Source of the DNA: Lentimicrobiaceae bacterium
Lineage (GTDB): Bacteria > Bacteroidota > Bacteroidia > Bacteroidales > WCHB1-69
Direction: 5' to 3'
DNA length: 8,446 nucleotides
NCBI GenBank assembly: GCA_009787485.1
Contig: WQWP01000094.1
Span: forward strand, 1 to 8,446
Shown here: positions 5,401-8,446 of the stretch, piece after piece
How positions within the stretch are numbered: the stretch's first letter is position 1
Layout: each line of letters opens with the position of its first letter
Notes under the pieces: model-generated
The model's input: only the letters and a program-made list of their open reading frames with translations
Databases searched by the model: none
What the model was told of the DNA's origin: nothing
Made by a program: the position numbers and the translations under genes

Positions 5401-8270
5401 CGGTTACGCTTCCGGTAACATTTAATGCTATGGGCACGTGGGAACTTAAAGGACGTGTAGAAATTGCAAGAGATATGGTTCCCGATAACAATGAAACCGG
5501 ATTATTATCTGTACAAATTTTCCATAAATGTTTAGATCCTACTATGTCACCAATTGGAAACCCGGCTACAACTACAACTACTTATAACCTTCCTTTCGCT
5601 TTTTGGCATAATTCAGGAATATCGCAATCTATTTACCTTGCAAGTGAAATTGATCTTGACCCCGGTACATCAATCTCCGGAGTAAAATACAGTTATTCAG
5701 GATCAACAGCTGCGGTAGAAGGAAAATTAATTAGACTTTACATTACACATACCACGTTAAACAATTTTGCAACTACTACAAGTTATATTCTTCCTTTGTC
5801 TGCATCTACTTTGGTTTATGAAGGAAATGCAAATATCCCGGCAGGTAGCTATGAATTTGAAATAACTTTCAATACCCCATTTATTTATAATGGTGGCAAC
5901 TTGTGTATCACAGCGGAAAGGCCTAGAGTAGGAACGGTATCTGACTATGTGATGTCTTCTTATGCACAAGTAACTACTGTAACGCCAACGAATCGTGTGA
6001 TTTACTATAATAACGATAGTAATCCGTTTAATCCGGGAACGCCACAAACAGGAACTCTTGCATCTACCATACCTAATATTCAAATAGTAGCTCTTAGTAC
6101 CAAACAATTTGGCTTAAATCCCGAAAATATTGCCCCTGCAGGTATCACTATAAGCCTGGTTCCGGAAACCGGTGTTCCATGTGGTGGAAACGGTACGGTT
6201 TACTTTGATGCAGAGTGTAGCATAATTACCAATGTGATCATTGACGGTGTATCTATGGGACCGATCACATCTTTTGAGTTTGTAAATCAAGAAAACCCGC
6301 TTCCTGTCATTGTAGTAGAAGCTGTTGTGGATCAATTTACCGTTACGGCTTCTGTTATCGGAATCGGCGGAACCATTGACCCTGTTGTAGCAAGCACTTG
6401 TGGTGGTGAGGCGTTTACATTCAACATTACACCTGATGATAAATATGCCGTTGATGCTATATATTATAATGGCGTAAATCAATATGTTTCTTCAATGACT
6501 AAAGAATGGACTTCGCCACCTCTTTATGCAGATGCCACGCTTCAAGTTAGCTTTAAATTAGCGCCCCATAAAATTTATGTAGAATATTTAGGATTAGGAG
6601 ATGGTTTCGTAGAATTTGTAGAATATCAAGGAACTTCCAATCAAATATCTACACCGGTTAAAGAACCATTCGTAGCTGTAGAAGACGGGTCTTCACCGCT
6701 CTTCTTATTTGTACCTGCATACGGATCTTATCTGGAAGCCGTATATGTTGACGGTGCATTTAATCAATTGGCAACCAATATGGAATTCCACCGTTTCATA
6801 GCAGTTAATGCCGACCACGAACTTAAAGTTGAATTTGGCTTAAACAACATGTATATTCTTGCTACGGCAGGTCTTAACGGAGCTATTTCGCCCGCAGGAA
6901 ATATACCTGTTCCTTATGGCACTACCCAACGTTTCAACTTCATTCCGAACACCGGATATGTTGTAGATGAAGTATTCGTCAATAATGTAGTGGTTGCAAC
7001 CGGCCCTGGGGTTACTTACTACGATTTTAAAGATGTTGTAGAAAATGGTACGATCCATGTAACATTTACAAAAGAAATTTTCATTATTTATACTCCCAAT
7101 TGCCAAGGCATGATCGGCGGTACTATGTTCCCATGCGAACCAGTAGGCGTAAATGTAGCATATAACGGAACACAAAGATTTGAATTTACTCCGGCTACAG
7201 GATATAAAATATCTCAGGTATGGGTTGATAATGTACCTTATCCACCTGCTGTTCAAACCGGCTCTTATACCTTCTATTATGTAACAGAAACCCATTCTAT
7301 TCGCGTTGAATTTGAACCGCTTACTTATCCGATTACAGCCTCTATTAATGGAAATGGTATGATTACAGATGTGGGTACTACTCAAGTAGAGCATGGCACT
7401 AATAAGGCATATCAGTTCCGCGCTAATATAGGATACGAAATTACCAATCTATTTATTGATGGTGTAAATACTGCATTTACCGTCAATGCAAACGGCCTAG
7501 GAAGCTATACATTTGTTAATGTTACTGCTCCACATACTATTAGTGTAATTACCAGATTGCAACAATTCACGCTCAGTGCTTCTGTTCTCGGAACCGGCGG
7601 AATTATCACTCCGTCAGGTAATTTTACTGTAGGTTACGGAGACAACAAAGCATTTACCTTTACACCTGCTCCGGGACATGAAATAGATGAGGTAAGAATT
7701 GACGGCATTGTAAATGCGGCAGCTGCACTTAACGGCACCCATGTATTTATGAATATTACACAAAACCACTCTATTGAAGTGTCATTCAAACTAATGAGAT
7801 TCCAAATCGCTTCAACTGCCGGTGGCAATGGATCTATTTATCCGGAAGGCATCCTCGATGTTAACTACGGCGAAGAAGTAACCTACGAATTTTATCCGGA
7901 AGAAGGCTATGAAGTATTAGACGTATTAGTAAATAATGTAAGCGTAGGCGCAGTAAATACTTATACATTTACTGAAATAGATGCCAACGGAAGTATTAAC
8001 GTTACTTTCACTCCAATATTAGGTATTGTTAATCCAACTATGGATGGTATTTCTATTTACAGCCAACAAAACATTGTTCACATAACGAACCTTAACCTCT
8101 TACCTATCCAAGACGTATCCATCATGGATATGTACGGCCGCTTAGTATGGCAAGGCAACGTTTACGGAACACACAACCCCATTACCTTAGAGGTAGCCAA
8201 CGGCATCTACGCAGTTCGCGTAGCTACCAACGACCAATTTACGACAGCGAAAGTTTCTATTCAAAGATAA
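2400..8270 (+). CDS. Giant secreted multidomain surface protein with T9SS type A sorting domain (adhesin-like)
   Basis: This 1956-residue protein is built for export and surface attachment. Residues 1-20 are a Sec signal peptide (lysines, hydrophobic core, cleavage likely at LSA|QD). Domains in order are module A1 (about 48-218), a CARDB-like Ig domain (222-327), module A2 (330-486), an InlB-like repeat (488-556), modules B1 (559-744) and B2 (749-932), a second CARDB-like domain (935-1041), module B3 (1044-1232), eight tandem InlB-like repeats (1248-1872) and a C-terminal T9SS sorting domain (1874-1956). The A modules carry the pattern TIEV...VWI...LxxPY...VIGY...GGYP, widespread in Bacteroidales surface proteins; the B modules share three motif blocks. 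All parts look beta-rich. No protease, glycosidase or other catalytic motif was found, so a binding or structural role is inferred. In known T9SS clients the tail is removed by PorU and the protein is anchored to the outer surface. ATG 2400 directly precedes the signal peptide. The frame is intact and ends 20 bases before a strong terminator. The ligand is unknown. Confidence 0.9.
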   Translation: MKKIMFLLVIFLASFGFLSAQDFVLQNQDVNSGQVIKDPDTRPMTRADLQLGYATGIHAADYGYSTASTYLSGCISFTEAQVLNYVGGSLHTIEVYVPMAGSMANLTSYRVWIKTAIDGPVVYEETVTPSAGSGFKFFELETPYTITAAPLVIGYTAGFSVTTGGRYPFSVETVNAPYPAGAYNVMQSTNINGHGAGANAWGMSNERALLIFGHVTGDPLPTNDLAVSGVSSTSLKWVNGEAAFTVNVYNAGTAPQDNYTVQLLDAANTVLATQAVNTTIAAGTFANVNVYYAPTTAGTVTVKGKVILGSDENPANDVSAPLTQRVFEQQPMSYAGNTDLNGVGTNGANTFRGAIDFPAANMGIFAGKTLTTIEVGLSVPPSMLSNCSVWIRNTLTGTEIVSKAFTPVEGWNVVELDDPYTLPFTGAVVIGYTVTTTGGYPMGTTANPQNAANGGHLQIGTGAWQTLAVNSLAGNNAIIGVVEMGDATPVTITTNVSPAGTGTVTGDGVYAAGATVTLRAIPNPGYTFLKWDNNATDNPLVFTTTADATYTAIFEEKTCAEPVVGAGTTAVGFPIQGYFYYTYTQALFTAADLGGVPGQQTTINALSFQYNNAAAVTRANVNIYLANTNKTNFDGTTSANFVPISDMQLVWSGNLPMSQGWVDIEFNNLFKYTGGGLVVAIQTGNGSGYYGASTDTRHLAHATTNYTTLSYWGDPIININNPTFTATNMVRYQSRNNFKFEICPIPPICDDYEIAPGTPTPSYGAVPINCWYGNNYTQIIYDADEIGDFTGNASIKSLSLESLRAITRNNVSVFLGNTSKSEFASTSDWVDYTTLQEVYSGPLNLIVGSLEIEFETPFTYTGGNLVVVFLNRQANSGDGTTNTFNIHNTTGFKFLNYYWDGTGTFNIASPPAASGTYGRLASRPNINFHVCGFPALVDMQAMSITGPVMTSEGNTLDYTVTVKNGGEVPAKNFTVQILNAANVVLASQLVTTPLAVGETTTVTLPVTFNAMGTWELKGRVEIARDMVPDNNETGLLSVQIFHKCLDPTMSPIGNPATTTTTYNLPFAFWHNSGISQSIYLASEIDLDPGTSISGVKYSYSGSTAAVEGKLIRLYITHTTLNNFATTTSYILPLSASTLVYEGNANIPAGSYEFEITFNTPFIYNGGNLCITAERPRVGTVSDYVMSSYAQVTTVTPTNRVIYYNNDSNPFNPGTPQTGTLASTIPNIQIVALSTKQFGLNPENIAPAGITISLVPETGVPCGGNGTVYFDAECSIITNVIIDGVSMGPITSFEFVNQENPLPVIVVEAVVDQFTVTASVIGIGGTIDPVVASTCGGEAFTFNITPDDKYAVDAIYYNGVNQYVSSMTKEWTSPPLYADATLQVSFKLAPHKIYVEYLGLGDGFVEFVEYQGTSNQISTPVKEPFVAVEDGSSPLFLFVPAYGSYLEAVYVDGAFNQLATNMEFHRFIAVNADHELKVEFGLNNMYILATAGLNGAISPAGNIPVPYGTTQRFNFIPNTGYVVDEVFVNNVVVATGPGVTYYDFKDVVENGTIHVTFTKEIFIIYTPNCQGMIGGTMFPCEPVGVNVAYNGTQRFEFTPATGYKISQVWVDNVPYPPAVQTGSYTFYYVTETHSIRVEFEPLTYPITASINGNGMITDVGTTQVEHGTNKAYQFRANIGYEITNLFIDGVNTAFTVNANGLGSYTFVNVTAPHTISVITRLQQFTLSASVLGTGGIITPSGNFTVGYGDNKAFTFTPAPGHEIDEVRIDGIVNAAAALNGTHVFMNITQNHSIEVSFKLMRFQIASTAGGNGSIYPEGILDVNYGEEVTYEFYPEEGYEVLDVLVNNVSVGAVNTYTFTEIDANGSINVTFTPILGIVNPTMDGISIYSQQNIVHITNLNLLPIQDVSIMDMYGRLVWQGNVYGTHNPITLEVANGIYAVRVATNDQFTTAKVSIQR
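2541..3857 (+). repeat. Module A1 - CARDB-like - module A2 sandwich in the giant protein
   Basis: A1 (2541-3053) and A2 (3387-3857) align by eye. SLHTIEVYVP matches TLTTIEVGLS, YRVWIKTAIDG matches CSVWIRNTLTG, FFELETPYTI matches VVELDDPYTL, and PLVIGYTAGF..GGRYP matches AVVIGYTVTT..GGYP. They flank the first CARDB-like Ig domain (3063-3380). The A modules are probably jelly-roll-like beta sandwiches, inferred from pattern only. The copies are diverged at DNA level, so this is an old duplication. Confidence 0.75.
4074..6095 (+). repeat. Modules B1, B2, second CARDB-like domain and B3 in the giant protein
   Basis: B1 (4074-4631), B2 (4644-5195) and B3 (5529-6095) share three ordered blocks. 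Block one is YTQALFTAADLG (583-594), YTQIIYDADEIG (776-787) and ISQSIYLASEID (1074-1085). Block two is VNIYLANTNKTNF (621-633), VSVFLGNTSKSEF (811-823) and IRLYITHTTLNNF (1111-1123). Block three is IEFNNLFKYTGGGLVV (664-679), IEFETPFTYTGGNLVV (852-867) and ITFNTPFIYNGGNLCI (1155-1170). The second CARDB-like domain (5202-5522) lies between B2 and B3. Similar modules occur in many Bacteroidales secreted proteins, but I know of no defined function. Confidence 0.75.
6141..8015 (+). repeat. Eight tandem InlB-like (bacterial repeat) domains in the giant protein
   Basis: Boundaries by residue are about 1248-1310, 1312-1387, 1389-1481, 1483-1560, 1561-1640, 1642-1720, 1722-1799 and 1800-1872. Typical units read GxGxIxPxG, then YG, then FxFxPxxGYxIxxVxVDG, then YxFxNV, then HxIxVxF. 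The central Gly-Tyr/His sites fall at residues 1519, 1601, 1678, 1759 and 1836, a period of about 79. The first three units are the most diverged. A ninth, isolated unit lies upstream at 3861-4067. They resemble the divergent InlB B-repeat family, small beta domains that act as stalks or ligand-binding repeats. Confidence 0.8.
8019..8267 (+). other. T9SS type A C-terminal sorting domain of the giant protein
   Basis: The last 83 residues show the Por secretion tail pattern: an NP motif (VNPTMDG), short beta strands IVHITNLN and DVSIMDMYGRLVWQG, then LEVANGIYAVRVATNDQFTTAK and a terminal KVSIQ strand. The Gly-x-Tyr-x-Val step and the late Lys are the usual landmarks. It targets the protein through the type IX translocon and is normally cleaved on export. 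Confidence 0.9.
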
Positions 8271-8290
8271 ACGCTAAGAAAATAGAAAGC

Positions 8291-8321
8291 AAAAGGCGCT
8301 TCACTTGAAGCGCCTTTTTTT
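8291..8321 (+). terminator. Strong rho-independent terminator of the giant gene, possibly bidirectional
   Basis: GGCGCTTC (8295-8302) pairs with GAAGCGCC (8307-8314) around an ACTT loop, followed by seven T (8315-8321). Four A (8291-8294) precede the stem, so the reverse strand also shows a stem with a short T-tract. It begins 20 bases after the stop codon at 8270. Confidence 0.93.
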
Positions 8322-8342
8322 ATTTAGGGATATTCAGTAAAT

Positions 8343-8389
8343 AAAAAACCAATCCCAACACTTTCACAATGAATATGTTGGGATTTTTT
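8343..8389. terminator. Second hairpin terminator, A-tract and T-tract flanked (bidirectional candidate)
   Basis: AATCCCAACA (8351-8360) pairs perfectly with TGTTGGGATT (8376-8385). The T-run continues to 8389, and six A (8343-8348) precede the left arm. The 15-base loop can add a small TTCA/TGAA stem (8363-8366 with 8370-8373). It could be a backup terminator for the giant gene or insulate the next unit. Confidence 0.7.
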
Positions 8390-8390
8390 G

Positions 8391-8398
8391 TATCTTTG
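8391..8398 (+). promoter_or_regulatory. -7 promoter element (TATCTTTG) for a gene beyond the right edge
   Basis: TATCTTTG matches the Bacteroidota -7 consensus TAnnTTTG perfectly and continues as CGC, just as the 2334 element continues GCGC. A -33 TTTG is not visible at the usual distance; that position falls inside the preceding hairpin. No ATG follows before the window ends, so 8399-8446 would be the 5' leader of the next transcript. Confidence 0.5.
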
Positions 8399-8446
8399 CG
8401 CATTACCTCGAAAATACGGATTGCAAGCCAAAATCGGGGTAACCTA

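Noticed and set aside
6840..7394. Long antisense frame (184 codons) over the InlB-like repeats, and shorter ones at 5757-6107 and 6114-6482.
   Set aside because: They lie wholly inside the clearly coding giant gene, have an odd composition rich in Cys, Tyr, Arg and Ile, and show no domain pattern. They are shadows of the sense codon bias.
8320..8445. Minus-strand frame open from the right edge for 41 codons to a TAA at 8320-8322, with a hydrophobic tail; could be the end of a convergent gene.
   Set aside because: A second minus-strand frame is open over nearly the same span, so openness says little. The frame would run through a perfect hairpin and a consensus promoter element. The flanking sequence would have to be seen to exclude it fully.

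Overview
The window reads as part of a Bacteroidota chromosome, most likely from the order Bacteroidales. Four things point there: a very large surface protein ending in a type IX secretion (Por) C-terminal sorting domain; -7 promoter elements of the TAnnTTTG type; A-rich start regions without Shine-Dalgarno sequences; and a methylmalonyl-CoA mutase of the kind used for propionate/succinate metabolism. The species cannot be named from the sequence.

Left part (1-851): the 3' end of mutB, the catalytic cobalamin-binding subunit of methylmalonyl-CoA mutase, enters from the left edge. A small carboxymuconolactone decarboxylase/AhpD-like gene follows 31 bases later on the same strand, with a complete Glu-Cys-x-x-Cys-His set. 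A heptanucleotide tandem repeat (ATTGAAT) fills the gap between them and runs into the second start codon. The two genes may be cotranscribed.

Middle part (852-2296): an AT-rich spacer of about 140 bases carries two perfect inverted repeats (11-bp and 14-bp arms) and a possible 17-codon leader ORF. A DUF4143/COG1373-type AAA ATPase with intact Walker A and B motifs follows. Its annotatable start is better placed at ATG 995 than at the upstream TTG.

Right part (2297-8446): a good Bacteroidota-type promoter precedes a 1956-residue secreted mosaic protein. The order is signal peptide, module A1, CARDB-like domain, module A2, one InlB-like repeat, modules B1 and B2, second CARDB-like domain, module B3, eight tandem InlB-like repeats, and a T9SS type A sorting domain. 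It is probably a cell-surface adhesin or matrix protein; no catalytic domain was seen. Two hairpin terminators close the unit, and a TATCTTTG promoter element near the right edge probably starts the next transcript.

All genes are on the + strand. The left pair is metabolic and redox related, the ATPase looks like a stand-alone accessory gene, and the large gene is its own transcription unit. No mobile element, CRISPR array, tRNA or rRNA was recognised. I see no clear new multi-gene system. The most unusual items are the domain grammar of the giant protein and the structured leader region in front of the ATPase.
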